Position numbers and translations under genes: made by a program
Shown here: piece by piece, positions 52,935 to 61,953 of the stretch
How positions within the stretch are numbered: position 1 is the stretch's first letter
Layout: every line of letters starts with the position of its first letter
Assembly (NCBI RefSeq): GCF_030546935.1
Contig: NZ_JAUOPH010000004.1
Span: forward strand, 186,001 to 250,000
Reading direction: 5' to 3'
DNA: 64,000 nucleotides
Source of the DNA: Marinobacter sp. 2_MG-2023
GTDB lineage: Bacteria; Pseudomonadota; Gammaproteobacteria; Pseudomonadales; Oleiphilaceae
The notes under the pieces: generated by a model
What the model was told of the DNA's origin: nothing
Seen by the model: the letters and a program-made list of their open reading frames with translations, nothing else
The model's database searches: none

Positions 52935-53879
52935 ATGAAGAAGTTGGTGACACTAACGTGCGCAGCGCTGATGACCCCGATGCTGGCGCAAGCCGCATTC
53001 AAGCTCGACTCCAGATACACCGACCAGGATGGCGACCTGATTGCAGACATTCCGGCCAAATCCGAACAAGTCGATCCCTCTACGCTTATATTTGCCTACA
53101 CGCCGGTAGAAGATCCTTCCGTGTATTCCGAAGCCTGGTCTGACTTTCTCGATCACCTGGCCAGGGAGACGGGCAAAAAAGTTCAGTTTTTCCCGGTGCA
53201 GTCCAACGCAGCTCAAATTGAGGCCATGCGTGCCGGCCGCCTCCATATTGCAGGTTTCAATACAGGCTCCAACCCGATAGCGGTAGCCTGTGGCGGCTTT
53301 CGGCCATTCACGATCATGGCATCGGCTGACGGCTCGTTCGGCTACGAGATGGAAATCATTACCCATCCTGACTCAGGCATTATCGACGTTGAGGAGCTGA
53401 GAGGCCGCGAACTGGCCTTCACCTCTGAAACCTCGAATTCAGGCTTCAAGGCACCGTCTGCCATCCTGAAAGCAGATTACGACCTGGTACCAAACAGGGA
53501 CTTCACCCCGGCGTTTTCTGGTAAACACGACAATTCCATCCTTGGCGTTGCCAACAAAGACTACGACGCTGCCGCCGTAGCCAATTCCGTCATGTCGAGA
53601 ATGCTGGAGCGGGACGTAGTCAGCGAGGACCAGATTGTATCGCTATACAAATCCCAGACTTTCCCGACTACTGGCTATGGCATTGCTCACAACCTGACGC
53701 CCGAGCTACAGGAAAAAATCCAGCAGGCATTCTTCTCATTCGAGTGGGAAGGCACCTCTCTGGAAGAAGAGTTCTCCAAATCAGGCGAAGCACAGTTCAT
53801 CCCGATTACCTTCCAGGAACACTGGGAAGTCATTCGTAAAATCGATGATGCCAACGGTGTTGTTTATAACTGTCGGTAA
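52935..53879 (+). CDS. phnD: Phosphate/phosphite/phosphonate-binding periplasmic protein PhnD
   Basis: A 314-residue exported protein with a signal peptide (about 1-21, AQA cleavage). The PhnD pattern is clear: FAYTPVEDPSVYSEAWSDFLDHLARETGKKVQFFPVQSNAAQIEAMRAGRLHIAGFNTG, then TSETSNSGFKAPSA (phosphonate-oxyanion loop) and an FPTTGYGIAHNL segment. Substrate may be phosphonate, phosphite or phosphate ester. The ATG at 52935 has AAGGA with 7-nt spacing; an ATG at 52917 has none. A terminator-like hairpin separates it from phnC, which would give surplus binding protein. Confidence 0.9.
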   Translation: MKKLVTLTCAALMTPMLAQAAFKLDSRYTDQDGDLIADIPAKSEQVDPSTLIFAYTPVEDPSVYSEAWSDFLDHLARETGKKVQFFPVQSNAAQIEAMRAGRLHIAGFNTGSNPIAVACGGFRPFTIMASADGSFGYEMEIITHPDSGIIDVEELRGRELAFTSETSNSGFKAPSAILKADYDLVPNRDFTPAFSGKHDNSILGVANKDYDAAAVANSVMSRMLERDVVSEDQIVSLYKSQTFPTTGYGIAHNLTPELQEKIQQAFFSFEWEGTSLEEEFSKSGEAQFIPITFQEHWEVIRKIDDANGVVYNCR

Positions 53880-53900
53880 AGACTCATAAGCAATCCTTTG

Positions 53901-53953
53901 TCAGCGAGCTGACCATCTCGTGAGATGTGGTCGGCGCCGCTGATTTTTATTAT
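53901..53953 (+). terminator. Intra-operon terminator/attenuator between phnD and phnC
   Basis: TCAGCG (53901-53906) and CGCTGA (53938-53943) close an outer stem; inside, GACC-ATCT and AGAT-(GT)-GGTC form an arm around 53911-53932. TTTTTATTAT follows at 53944-53953. Read-through is needed for phnC-phnE, so it is likely a partial terminator. Confidence 0.65.
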
Positions 53954-53971
53954 CAGCCATGGCAACACATT

Positions 53972-54787
53972 GTGCTTGAACTCAAAGCCTTATCGAAAAT
54001 CTACAAAACCGGCGACCGGGCACTGACAGACATCAGCTTCTCCGTACCTGCTGGCCAGGTCGTGGGGCTGATCGGCCCTTCCGGTGCTGGCAAATCGACC
54101 TTGATCCGTTGCGTCAATCGTCTGGTTGAGCCTACCTCTGGCAGCATTCAACTCGGCCCAACAGAACTGACCAGGCTCAATGGCCGGGCCTTGCGCCAGG
54201 CTCGCCGGCGTATTGGAATGATCTTCCAGGAATATGCGCTGGTTGAACGCCTCACGGTAATGGAGAACGTGCTGTCGGGCCGTTTGGGTTATGTCACCGC
54301 CTGGCGCTCGTTCCTGCGCAGATACCCCCAGGCTGACATTGACCAGGCCTTCGGCTTGCTGGACCGGGTGGGCCTGGGTGAGCACTGCAATAAGCGGGCA
54401 GATGAACTGTCTGGCGGTCAGCGCCAGCGTGTGGGGATTGCCCGGGCACTGGAACAGAACCCCGAATTGTTGCTGGCCGACGAGCCAACCGCATCACTGG
54501 ACCCGAAAACCTCCCGTCAGATCATGCGATTGATTCAGAGTGTTTGCCGGGAAATGAACCTGCCCGCCATCATCAACATACACGATGTTGTGCTGGCGCA
54601 GAATTTTGCAGACCGGATCATTGGTTTACAAGCCGGCCAGGTGGTTTTTGACGGCCCTCCATCCGCGTTAACCCACGATGTCTTGACCCGAATTTACGGT
54701 GCAGAGGACTGGGACCAGGTGCAACAGAACGCTGAGACCCAGGACGACGATGTTCTCAGCGAGGCCCAAGCCCTGGAGCAATCATGA
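53972..54787 (+). CDS. phnC: Phosphonate-type ABC transporter ATPase PhnC
   Basis: A 271-residue ATPase with Walker [11 protein letters not shown] loop [23 protein letters not shown] (the PhnC hallmark), signature [15 protein letters not shown], Walker [14 protein letters not shown] and H loop INIHD. It energises uptake with the two PhnE permeases. The start is uncertain: a frame open from 53927 begins inside the terminator hairpin, so I chose GTG at 53972, which gives the family N-terminus ([13 protein letters not shown]). It lacks a clear SD. The stop codon overlaps the phnE ATG by 4 bp. Confidence 0.88.
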   Translation: MLELKALSKIYKTGDRALTDISFSVPAGQVVGLIGPSGAGKSTLIRCVNRLVEPTSGSIQLGPTELTRLNGRALRQARRRIGMIFQEYALVERLTVMENVLSGRLGYVTAWRSFLRRYPQADIDQAFGLLDRVGLGEHCNKRADELSGGQRQRVGIARALEQNPELLLADEPTASLDPKTSRQIMRLIQSVCREMNLPAIINIHDVVLAQNFADRIIGLQAGQVVFDGPPSALTHDVLTRIYGAEDWDQVQQNAETQDDDVLSEAQALEQS

Positions 54788-55593
54788 GCCGTGAAGTCAC
54801 CTCTTTGCGGGCCTGGAAACGGCCTCCGATATTGCTGAAGGACCCTCGTTGGCGCTGGACTATTCTCTTGGGCAGCGCAATCTACCTGGTTTTGGCGATC
54901 AGCTCTGTGGACGTGGACTGGTCTCGGGTTTACGAGGGGCTTGAGCGTGGCTGGCGATTCATCCAGGGATTTCTGACGCCGGATTTCAGCTCCCGCTGGA
55001 GGGACATTCAGATCGGGTTGATAGAGAGTCTGACCATGACACTCACCTCTACCGTGGCCGGCGTTCTGATCTCGGTACCCATAGGAATAGGTGCAGCCAG
55101 AAACCTGGCCCCTACGCCTGTGTATATGATCTGCAGAGGCATCATTACAGTATCGCGCTCGTTCCAGGAAATCATCATTGCGATCCTGTTGGTCGCCATG
55201 TTCGGGTTCGGTCCCTTTGCCGGCTTCCTTACATTGACATTTGCTTCCATCGGCTTCCTTTCCAAGCTGCTTGCAGAAGAAATAGAAGACTGCGACAGCG
55301 CACAGATCGAAGCCATTCGTGCAACCGGGGCAGGATGGTGGCAAGTGGTCAACTATGCAGTTCAACCCCAGGTCATGCCCCGACTTATCGGCCTTTCCCT
55401 GTACCGGTTGGACATCAACTTCAGGGAATCGTCCGTCATCGGTATCGTCGGTGCCGGCGGTGTCGGGGCCACGCTGAATACAGCCATTGATCGCTACGAG
55501 TACGATTCGGCCGGCGCCATTCTGATCATCATCATCGCAATTGTATTAGTGGTGGAATACTCCTCATCCTACATCCGGCGGTGGGTCCAATGA
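54784..55593 (+). CDS. phnE: Phosphonate-type ABC transporter permease PhnE (first copy)
   Basis: A 269-residue permease with six helices and the PhnE signature [25 protein letters not shown], followed by the EAA loop-like [37 protein letters not shown] and the C-terminal [23 protein letters not shown]. It pairs with the second PhnE. Its ATG overlaps the phnC TGA (ATGA) and its own TGA overlaps the next ATG. Sequence is divergent enough from the second copy for a heterodimer. Confidence 0.9.
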   Translation: MSREVTSLRAWKRPPILLKDPRWRWTILLGSAIYLVLAISSVDVDWSRVYEGLERGWRFIQGFLTPDFSSRWRDIQIGLIESLTMTLTSTVAGVLISVPIGIGAARNLAPTPVYMICRGIITVSRSFQEIIIAILLVAMFGFGPFAGFLTLTFASIGFLSKLLAEEIEDCDSAQIEAIRATGAGWWQVVNYAVQPQVMPRLIGLSLYRLDINFRESSVIGIVGAGGVGATLNTAIDRYEYDSAGAILIIIIAIVLVVEYSSSYIRRWVQ

Positions 55594-56399
55594 TGCCGGT
55601 AACACCTACTCAAACCTGGCAGTTCCGATCACCGAAACAGCATCTGTTGAGGTGGGTCGGCTGGTTCTGGCTCATTGCACTCACCGTGTTCTGCTGGAAC
55701 CTGATGACTGAAAACACCATATGGGCATTTGTAGCGGATGCACCGCGACAGGCGTCGGATATCGGTGGCAGAATGCTGCCCCCACGCTGGGGCTACCTGA
55801 ACCAGCTCTGGAAGCCACTCTGGGACACCCTGAATATCGCCACTCTTGGTACCTTGATTGGTGTGATCATCGCCATACCTGTGGCATTTCTGGCTGCGGG
55901 TAACACAACTCCGAGTCGACATTTCGTGCGCCCGCTGGCACTACTGATCATCGTAACTTCGCGCTCGATCAACTCCCTGATCTGGGCCCTACTGCTGGTC
56001 GCTATTATAGGCCCCGGCCTGCTTGCTGGCATTATTGCTATCGGGTTGCGCTCTGTCGGGTTTATCGCCAAGCTGCTGTACGAAGCTATTGAAGAGATCG
56101 ATGAAAGTCAGGTGGAAGCCATACGGGCCACAGGTGCCTCGAACGTCCAAGTGATCGATTATGCGATTATCCCGCAGATCCTTCCGGCATTCTGCGGGAT
56201 TTCAGTCTTCCGCTGGGACATTAACATCCGTGAGTCGACGATTCTCGGGCTGGTAGGCGCCGGTGGTCTCGGGCTGCAACTGCAGTCCTCTTTGAGCACG
56301 CTGGCGTGGAACCAGGTAACCGTGATATTTCTTGTCATTCTGGCAACGGTCATCGTTTCCGAGTGGGTGTCAGCCAGAGTTCGACAAGCGGTGCTTTGA
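55590..56399 (+). CDS. phnE: Phosphonate-type ABC transporter permease PhnE (second copy)
   Basis: A 269-residue permease paralogous to the preceding one, with the matching blocks [60 protein letters not shown] and WDINIRESTILGLVGAGGLGLQL. Two PhnE genes in tandem are common in marine phosphonate/phosphite importers. The start is ATG at 55590 in an ATGATG run that overlaps the previous TGA; a GTG at 55581 is also in frame. Its TGA shares one base with the HAD gene's ATG. Confidence 0.9.
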   Translation: MMPVTPTQTWQFRSPKQHLLRWVGWFWLIALTVFCWNLMTENTIWAFVADAPRQASDIGGRMLPPRWGYLNQLWKPLWDTLNIATLGTLIGVIIAIPVAFLAAGNTTPSRHFVRPLALLIIVTSRSINSLIWALLLVAIIGPGLLAGIIAIGLRSVGFIAKLLYEAIEEIDESQVEAIRATGASNVQVIDYAIIPQILPAFCGISVFRWDINIRESTILGLVGAGGLGLQLQSSLSTLAWNQVTVIFLVILATVIVSEWVSARVRQAVL

Positions 56400-57337
56400 T
56401 GTCAGCTTTAACACCACCATTGCAAACGCCTTCGACACGCTGGGCATTTGAAGCCTATCAGCGCGTTCGCCCGCGGCTTCCAATATCAGCTTCGACAAAT
56501 GTTACACCGGAGTTTGTACCATCACTTGGCGCCATTGCCGACCAGTTCGATGGTTTTATATTCGATGCGTTCGGTGTACTCAATGCCGGCAATACTGCCT
56601 TGCCCACGGCCGTCGCGCGCTTCCATGAGTTGCAGGCAATGGGCAAGCATTGCCTGATACTCTCCAATGCCGCCACCGCTCCTCAACAGCAACTGGTGAA
56701 GAAGTACCGCCACCTCGGTTTTCCCATTACACAGGAACAGTTAATTTCCAGCCGTATGCTGGTCAGCGACGCATTGGCGCGCGAAAAAGAACAAACCTGG
56801 GCCGTTATGGCACCTGCATCGGCACATGCCGACCAACTGCCCTGCCATAGCTTTGTTATCGCCAACCAGACTGTAAAAGCTAACCGTGAGAAGCTGGATA
56901 ACGCCGACGCGGTATTGATGTTAAGCGCTCAGGGCTGGACCGAAGAGCTGCAACAAAGCCTTACCGAGAGCCTGCATCGCAGGTCACGACCGGTCTGGGT
57001 GGCAAATCCTGACCTGGTAGCCCCCCGAGAGAACGGTCTGTCTCTCGAACCCGGGCACTATGCGCACCGACTGATCGACGCCACTGGCCGGGATACTGTA
57101 TTTTTCGGCAAACCTTTCCGCAACGCTTTCGATGCAGCCAAAAACCGCCTGTCCCACATACCGGCGTCCAGATTGCTGATGGTAGGGGATACCCTGCACA
57201 CGGACATCCTTGGTGGCCGCAGCTCTGGTATCAGCACAATGCTGGTAACAGCCCATGGTGCGCTCAAAGGTCTCGATGTGACTTCCTGCATAGAGCTGTC
57301 GGGCATAGTTCCGGATTTTATTGCTCCGGAAATATGA
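56399..57337 (+). CDS. HAD superfamily hydrolase, subfamily IIA-like, in the phn operon
   Basis: A 312-residue protein of the NagD-like HAD-IIA group. Motif I is FDAFGVL (about 60-66), where the second Asp of DxD is Phe, as in some hypothetical IIA members with DxWG; motif II is near LILSNAA; and the C-terminal motif reads MVGDTLHTDILGGRSSGISTMLV with the metal-binding GDxxxTD. FFGKPFRNAF supplies the Lys of motif III. It may be a phosphatase acting on an imported or derived organophosphate. It begins one base inside the phnE stop codon (TGATG), so it is translationally coupled. No C-P lyase or PhnX-type phosphonatase is in view. Substrate unknown. Confidence 0.82.
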   Translation: MSALTPPLQTPSTRWAFEAYQRVRPRLPISASTNVTPEFVPSLGAIADQFDGFIFDAFGVLNAGNTALPTAVARFHELQAMGKHCLILSNAATAPQQQLVKKYRHLGFPITQEQLISSRMLVSDALAREKEQTWAVMAPASAHADQLPCHSFVIANQTVKANREKLDNADAVLMLSAQGWTEELQQSLTESLHRRSRPVWVANPDLVAPRENGLSLEPGHYAHRLIDATGRDTVFFGKPFRNAFDAAKNRLSHIPASRLLMVGDTLHTDILGGRSSGISTMLVTAHGALKGLDVTSCIELSGIVPDFIAPEI

Positions 57338-57365
57338 AGCTGCAGGCCAGCGGATAAAGACCATT

Positions 57366-57382
57366 CAGGGGCATCACCCCTG
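57366..57382. terminator. Short hairpin between the HAD and DUF418 genes
   Basis: CAGGGG (57366-57371), loop CATCA, CCCCTG (57377-57382) in a convergent gap. No T tract on either strand; weak candidate. Confidence 0.35.
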
Positions 57383-57394
57383 GCTAACAACAAC

Positions 57395-58564
57395 TCAGGC
57401 TTTTCGTAACGACGGTCGAGCACCTTTAACCTGCCACCGCCAAAGCCATTCCAGGGGCCCGTAATTAAACAATTTCAACCAGACAGCACTGAAGACCACC
57501 TGCACCAGGAAGAGCGCCAGTGAAAATAGCATCAATGCGGCAAGGGACATAGTGGCGAACCGACCACCACCGAACCCATAGAACAGACTGATGCACACCG
57601 CAGACTGCAGAACATAGTTGGTCATGGCCATGCGCCCCACAGGCGCAAACATTGCACGAACGCCTCGGGTAAGCAGGCCGTTTCCACGCCACCACCACAG
57701 CAGCACAGCCCCATAGCCCATGGCGAGAAGTGGCGGGCTGGCGACATTTCCCATAATCGTTATAAGCCGCCCGGCAGCAGTTTCAGCCTGAGGGCTCACT
57801 TCACCAATCGCCAGAGCCACCCCTGCCCCGAGGCCGAAAATGGCCACGATTGCCAATAACTTGATGTGCCCGGTATTACTCTCAGCCAGGTTCAGCCTAG
57901 CGGCCGCCGCCCCCAGCAGAAACATGGCAAGCACACGCAGTGGCCTCAAGCCTTCAAGCCGGTCCATCAGCACGCTGACACTCAGGTAAGCATTGGCTTC
58001 AACAACCTCAGGATAACTGCCGCCACTAAGAGCGGGAACATTATCCTGCAGCAGTCGCAAAGCCAGTTCGCCACGGCCGGCCGGCAACCCCAGTTGAGGC
58101 CCGAACCACAGGGTAACCCCCACAACCAGCAAAAGCCCCAGGGCCCAGATGGCTAGCGCCCCTGCCCTAACACTCAGAAAAGCACCCAGACACAACCCCA
58201 TCACCGCATAGAGCATGAGAATGTCCCAGGGCGATAGAAGCAGCGAGTGCGCTATGCCAATCACCAGTAACCCGAACATGCGCTTTATATGGTAGCGAAG
58301 GGGCCCATGCTCAATCTTCTGCGCCAACATCATAAAGCTGTAGCCAAAAAGCAGGGAGAACAGGCTGAAAAACTTGGTACGCACAAGAACATCCAGCCAG
58401 GTGCCGATGGTCCCGTCCCACTCAGACCAGGTCAGTGCTTGCCTTGTTTCAGTGGCAACAAAGCCCCACCCCGAGAACACCTGGATGTTGATCAGAAGAA
58501 TGCCGAGGATCGCAAAGCCCCTCAAAGCATCCAGACTATCAATGCGACCGCTTTTATTAGCCAA
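57395..58564 (-). CDS. DUF418 family membrane protein (YeiB-like)
   Basis: A 389-residue protein with about ten helices. The N-terminus RIDSLDALRGFAILGILLINIQVF is the acyltransferase-3/DUF418-like hallmark, and the C-terminal half has PVGRMAMTNYVLQSAVCISLFYG, ending in LKLFNYGPLEWLWRW, the DUF418 signature. Function unknown; relatives include YeiB. The start codon appears to be TTG at 58564, since GGAAGGGGG lies 6 bases upstream and no other in-frame start precedes the conserved RIDSLDALRG block. It is divergent from the beta-lactamase-like gene. Confidence 0.87.
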   Translation of the reverse strand: MANKSGRIDSLDALRGFAILGILLINIQVFSGWGFVATETRQALTWSEWDGTIGTWLDVLVRTKFFSLFSLLFGYSFMMLAQKIEHGPLRYHIKRMFGLLVIGIAHSLLLSPWDILMLYAVMGLCLGAFLSVRAGALAIWALGLLLVVGVTLWFGPQLGLPAGRGELALRLLQDNVPALSGGSYPEVVEANAYLSVSVLMDRLEGLRPLRVLAMFLLGAAAARLNLAESNTGHIKLLAIVAIFGLGAGVALAIGEVSPQAETAAGRLITIMGNVASPPLLAMGYGAVLLWWWRGNGLLTRGVRAMFAPVGRMAMTNYVLQSAVCISLFYGFGGGRFATMSLAALMLFSLALFLVQVVFSAVWLKLFNYGPLEWLWRWQVKGARPSLRKA

Positions 58565-58729
58565 CTACTGCCCCCTTCCGCGTGTTGTTCCGGTTCTGAC
58601 ACTAGTGTTTTCCTGCCTCAACATCCATAGAAAGTAAAATATGGTAATCAACGCCTGATTGACAGCGAGGAAAGCTGAGGCTCAGCATGGGCGGACTTTT
58701 TTGGCAGCAATAGCGGGACAGGAGAATCG

Positions 58730-59776
58730 ATGCACCTGGAAAAACCTCGGACGTCTTTAAGTGCAGCTCTGCTTTTTCTTTGCACTTTAAGTTTCCCGGT
58801 TCTTGCTCTGGGCGGTGACTGGACGGCCTCACTGGCGCGGGATATAGAGCAAATTGACCAATCATTCTCTGGGGATTTAGGTGTCTATATCAGGCACATG
58901 GGCAGCCATCAATCTGTCTCCCACAACGTAGAGCAGGACTGGTATCTCGCCTCGACAACCAAAATCCCACTTGCGATCGCGCTGATGCAGCGTGCTGAAA
59001 GCGATGGGCTGGACCTGGAACAAAAGCTCACACTGCGCGACTCAGACTACGTGGACGGCAGTGGTGATCTTATGTGGGTGGAGCCCGGAGCTCGCTATAG
59101 CCTGGAGGAGCTCAACAAAAGATCAATTGAAGACAGTGACAGCACAGCCACCGACATGCTGATCCGCTTCCTCGGTGAAGAGTCGTTTAATGAACAGGTA
59201 AAAAGGATGGTTCCAGAGGGCCTTGGCCCCATCACGACCATTCTGCAGGTGCGCTACGATGCCTACAGTGAAGTCCACCCCAAGGTATCGGTGCTTACCA
59301 ATCGTGATTTCATTGATCTGAAAACCGTAAGCACGTACGACGCCCGATTCGACATGCTCATTGAGAAGCTCGCCGTCTCGGCTGACGACATTGGAGCCAG
59401 CAGTGTCCGGGAAGCGTTTGAGCGCTATTACGAGCGCGGGTTGAACTCGGGAAACCTGGTGACATTTGGTCGATTACTGGAACAGTTGGTGGATGGCGAA
59501 CTACTGAATGAAGCCCACACTGAGCGTCTACTTGGTTACCTCTCAGAGATCACCACGGGCGACAACCGGATTGCGGGCGGGCTTTCATCAGAGATACGCT
59601 TCGCCCATAAAACCGGCACCCAGGTGGCCCGTTCCTGCGACATCGGCGTACTGAATCCACAAACGCCTGACGACGCAGTGATCGTGGCCGCCTGTGCCAA
59701 AAATTACGGTGCTCTCAAAGAAGCCGAAAAAGCCTATCAGGCTGTAGGCCACGCTCTGCAAAAAGCGGGTTTTTAG
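58730..59776 (+). CDS. Class A beta-lactamase-like serine hydrolase
   Basis: A 348-residue exported protein with a signal peptide (about 1-28). The PF13354-type fold shows the serine motif STTK in WYLASTTKIPLAIALMQRAE (about 74-77), an SDS triad equivalent to SDN in EDSDSTATDMLI, and KTG in FAHKTGTQ. The Glu-xxx-Asn omega-loop motif of true class A beta-lactamases is not evident, and a long insertion separates SDS from KTG. It may be an esterase, peptidase or weak beta-lactamase. AGGAG with 5-nt spacing precedes the ATG. No ampR-like regulator is adjacent. Confidence 0.8.
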   Translation: MHLEKPRTSLSAALLFLCTLSFPVLALGGDWTASLARDIEQIDQSFSGDLGVYIRHMGSHQSVSHNVEQDWYLASTTKIPLAIALMQRAESDGLDLEQKLTLRDSDYVDGSGDLMWVEPGARYSLEELNKRSIEDSDSTATDMLIRFLGEESFNEQVKRMVPEGLGPITTILQVRYDAYSEVHPKVSVLTNRDFIDLKTVSTYDARFDMLIEKLAVSADDIGASSVREAFERYYERGLNSGNLVTFGRLLEQLVDGELLNEAHTERLLGYLSEITTGDNRIAGGLSSEIRFAHKTGTQVARSCDIGVLNPQTPDDAVIVAACAKNYGALKEAEKAYQAVGHALQKAGF

Positions 59777-59785
59777 TTTCGGCAC

Positions 59786-59811
59786 AGAAGGCTGGCTTCC
59801 GCCAGCCTTCT
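59786..59811. terminator. Convergent hairpin terminator between beta-lactamase-like and monooxygenase genes
   Basis: AGAAGGCTGGC (59786-59796), loop TTCC, GCCAGCCTTCT (59801-59811). An 11-bp perfect stem lies between two convergent genes; the T-rich tails are modest on both sides. Confidence 0.7.
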
Positions 59812-59816
59812 CTCAT

Positions 59817-61619
59817 TCAGGACAGGTGGTGCACGCTTTCCATGCCATAAACCGGTGTATCCAGGCCCTCTTTTCGAGCTTTCAGCTGAAGGGCCAGATA
59901 CAGGGAATAGTGGCGTGACTGGTGCAAGTTACCACCGTGGAACCAGAGCGCCTCCTGTTGAGTGGGCTTCCACATGTTCCGCAACTCCCCTTCCCAGGGG
60001 CCCGGATCTTTAGTGGTGTCGGACCCCATGCCCCAACATTTACCAACCTTGTCAGCGACCTCCTGAGAGATAATTCGAGCCGCCCAACCATTCATCGAGC
60101 CGAAGCCGGTGGCATAGACGATCAGATCTGCTGGCAGCTCCGTGCCATCCGTCAGCGTCACAGAGCGAGGGTTAATACGCTCAATACTGACGCCACTCTT
60201 GAGCTTGATTTCCCCTTGAGCGACCAGCTCTGATGCCCCCACATCAATGTAATAGCCAGAACCACGGCGCAGGTATTTCATGAACAGCCCAGAACCGTCA
60301 TCACCGAAGTCAAGCAGGAAACCAGCACGCTCTAGGCGGTTGTAGAAGTCTGCATCCTGCTCCGCGACCTGCTCGTAAACCGGAATGTGCATGTCCGGCA
60401 TCACCTTGAAGGGCACCGACGCAAACGTGAGGTCGGCTTTTTCTGTGGTCATGCCATTTTGTATTGCCTCTTCAGAATACAAAGGGCCCAGCACCAGATC
60501 CATCAGGGTGTCGGATTTGATGATGTGGGTCGAGGAACGCTGGATCATGGTGACATCGGCGTCGTTCTCCCAAAGTGCGGCGCAGATGTCGTGAGAAGAA
60601 TTGTTGCCGCCCAGCACCACACATTTCTTGCCTTTGTAAGCCTCTCCACCAGGGTGTTTACTGGAATGATGCTGTTCGCCTTCAAAGCTATCCATGCCCG
60701 GAATCTGAGGAATATTGGGAATGCCAGACATGCCCGTCGCAAGAACGAGTTGCTGGGGGCGAAGGGTGACTTTCTCACCGTCCCGAACCACATCCACAAC
60801 CCATTCCTTACTGGCTTCATCGAAACGGGCACCGGTGCATTCTGTCGAGCTCCAGTAATTCAGCTCCATGATTTTTGTGTACATTTCCAGCCAGTCACCG
60901 ACCTTATCTTTTGGTGCAAACACCGGCCAGTGATCGGGGAACGGCAGGTATGGCATGTGGTCATACCAGACCGGGTCGTGCAGGCATAGCGACTTGTAGC
61001 GGTTACGCCAGGAGTCACCCGCCTTGGGGTTGCGTTCGATAACAATGGTTGGCACATCCAATTGTCTGAGACGGGCCGCCAGGCCAATACCACCCTGTCC
61101 ACCACCGATAATCACGCAATAGGGTTGGCGGCTGTAGCCCAGCTCTCGTTCTTCATCCTGTTTTGCCTCAAGCCAGGTTTTCCGGGATTTTGTCGCGCCA
61201 TGCTGAGCACCCTTTGGCCGCAGGAGCTTTTTCTTCTCCGGGAACTCTTTCAGTTCCTGCATGGTCGTCAGCAGGGTCCATGCAGCGCCATCGCGCAGTC
61301 GAATATGGCCTTTTCCCAAGGCATCTTTTGTTTCGAAGGTGATCCAGGCTTCGGTGACACCATCCTGCTCAGTGGCGTCTTCTGCCACTTTCCACTTACC
61401 CGGGCGGGCGCGCTCTGAGGTCTGCTCCAGCATGTCACGAATGCTGTCCTGCCCTTCCATCGTCTTTATGTTCCAGGTCATGGCTACAAGATCACGCCAG
61501 AAGCCGCCTTTTTCAAAAAGCTGGGCCGCCCGACCTGGGTCATCCGATTGCAGAACTTCACTGAATCCGTCGAGCCATTGCTGAACTCGCTGGGTGGGGG
61601 TGATCTGTGTTCCAGTCAT
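59817..61619 (-). CDS. SnoaL-like domain fused to a flavin-containing monooxygenase
   Basis: A 600-residue protein. The first 145 residues form a SnoaL/NTF2-like domain (WLDGFSEVLQSDDPGRAAQLFE, WITFETKDALGKGHIRLRDG). The rest is a class B flavin monooxygenase: FAD site CVIIGGGQGGIGLAARLRQL (about 172-191), NADPH site VVLGGNNSSHDICAAL, the FMO/YUCCA-like loop FEGEQHHSSKHPGG, and ATGFGS near 530. It oxygenates a small or nucleophilic substrate using FAD and NAD(P)H; substrate unknown. GGAG lies 7 bases before the ATG at 61619. A sigma-54 promoter and a divergent AcoR-type regulator lie upstream. Confidence 0.85.
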   Translation of the reverse strand: MTGTQITPTQRVQQWLDGFSEVLQSDDPGRAAQLFEKGGFWRDLVAMTWNIKTMEGQDSIRDMLEQTSERARPGKWKVAEDATEQDGVTEAWITFETKDALGKGHIRLRDGAAWTLLTTMQELKEFPEKKKLLRPKGAQHGATKSRKTWLEAKQDEERELGYSRQPYCVIIGGGQGGIGLAARLRQLDVPTIVIERNPKAGDSWRNRYKSLCLHDPVWYDHMPYLPFPDHWPVFAPKDKVGDWLEMYTKIMELNYWSSTECTGARFDEASKEWVVDVVRDGEKVTLRPQQLVLATGMSGIPNIPQIPGMDSFEGEQHHSSKHPGGEAYKGKKCVVLGGNNSSHDICAALWENDADVTMIQRSSTHIIKSDTLMDLVLGPLYSEEAIQNGMTTEKADLTFASVPFKVMPDMHIPVYEQVAEQDADFYNRLERAGFLLDFGDDGSGLFMKYLRRGSGYYIDVGASELVAQGEIKLKSGVSIERINPRSVTLTDGTELPADLIVYATGFGSMNGWAARIISQEVADKVGKCWGMGSDTTKDPGPWEGELRNMWKPTQQEALWFHGGNLHQSRHYSLYLALQLKARKEGLDTPVYGMESVHHLS

Positions 61620-61703
61620 CATGATTCTCCAGATTTGCATTGTTTTTGTTTGCTGGGGGCCATAGGCGCCCAGTGCAGGAATGAATCTTCCATTTGCTAC
61701 AGA

Positions 61704-61718
61704 GCAGGTGGCGTGCCA
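61704..61718 (-). promoter_or_regulatory. Sigma-54 promoter of the flavin monooxygenase gene
   Basis: On the minus strand TGGCACG-CCAC-CTGC matches TGGCACG-N4-TTGC with one change, and the invariant GG-N10-GC is exact. Predicted start near 61693, leader about 75 nt to the ATG at 61619. Confidence 0.75.
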
Positions 61719-61859
61719 CCTCTGCCCAGAAGCGCAACCAAAAATTTAACGCAATGAAATAGCTGGAATTTCAGATCTCATCTCGCGGAGTCATGTTGCG
61801 GTTAACAGGCTTTGACGCGGTTTTTTACTTTACGGCTGTAATGCCCTGGTCTCTCGCCG

Positions 61860-61875
61860 CGTTACAGGTGTAACG
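61860..61875. promoter_or_regulatory. Candidate activator-binding palindrome upstream of the sigma-54 promoter
   Basis: CGTTACA-GG-TGTAACG is a perfect 7-bp inverted repeat, about 145 bp upstream of the sigma-54 promoter -24 element and 80 bp upstream of the regulator gene, a normal distance for an enhancer. The 334-bp gap holds no gene. Confidence 0.5.
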
Positions 61876-61953
61876 GTAAATCAGGCACTAAAGAAGGGTG
61901 TTGGTAACGGCCTACCCGGTATAGGGTGTGAAGACGACGATGCAGTATCTCTC

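Noticed and set aside
53927..53971. Longer PhnC start at 53927
   Set aside because: It would begin inside the terminator hairpin after phnD and adds residues not typical of the family.
58599..58608. ACACTAGTGT palindrome between the DUF418 and beta-lactamase-like genes
   Set aside because: Only 10 bp, a single occurrence and no clear promoter relation; not strong enough to list as an operator.
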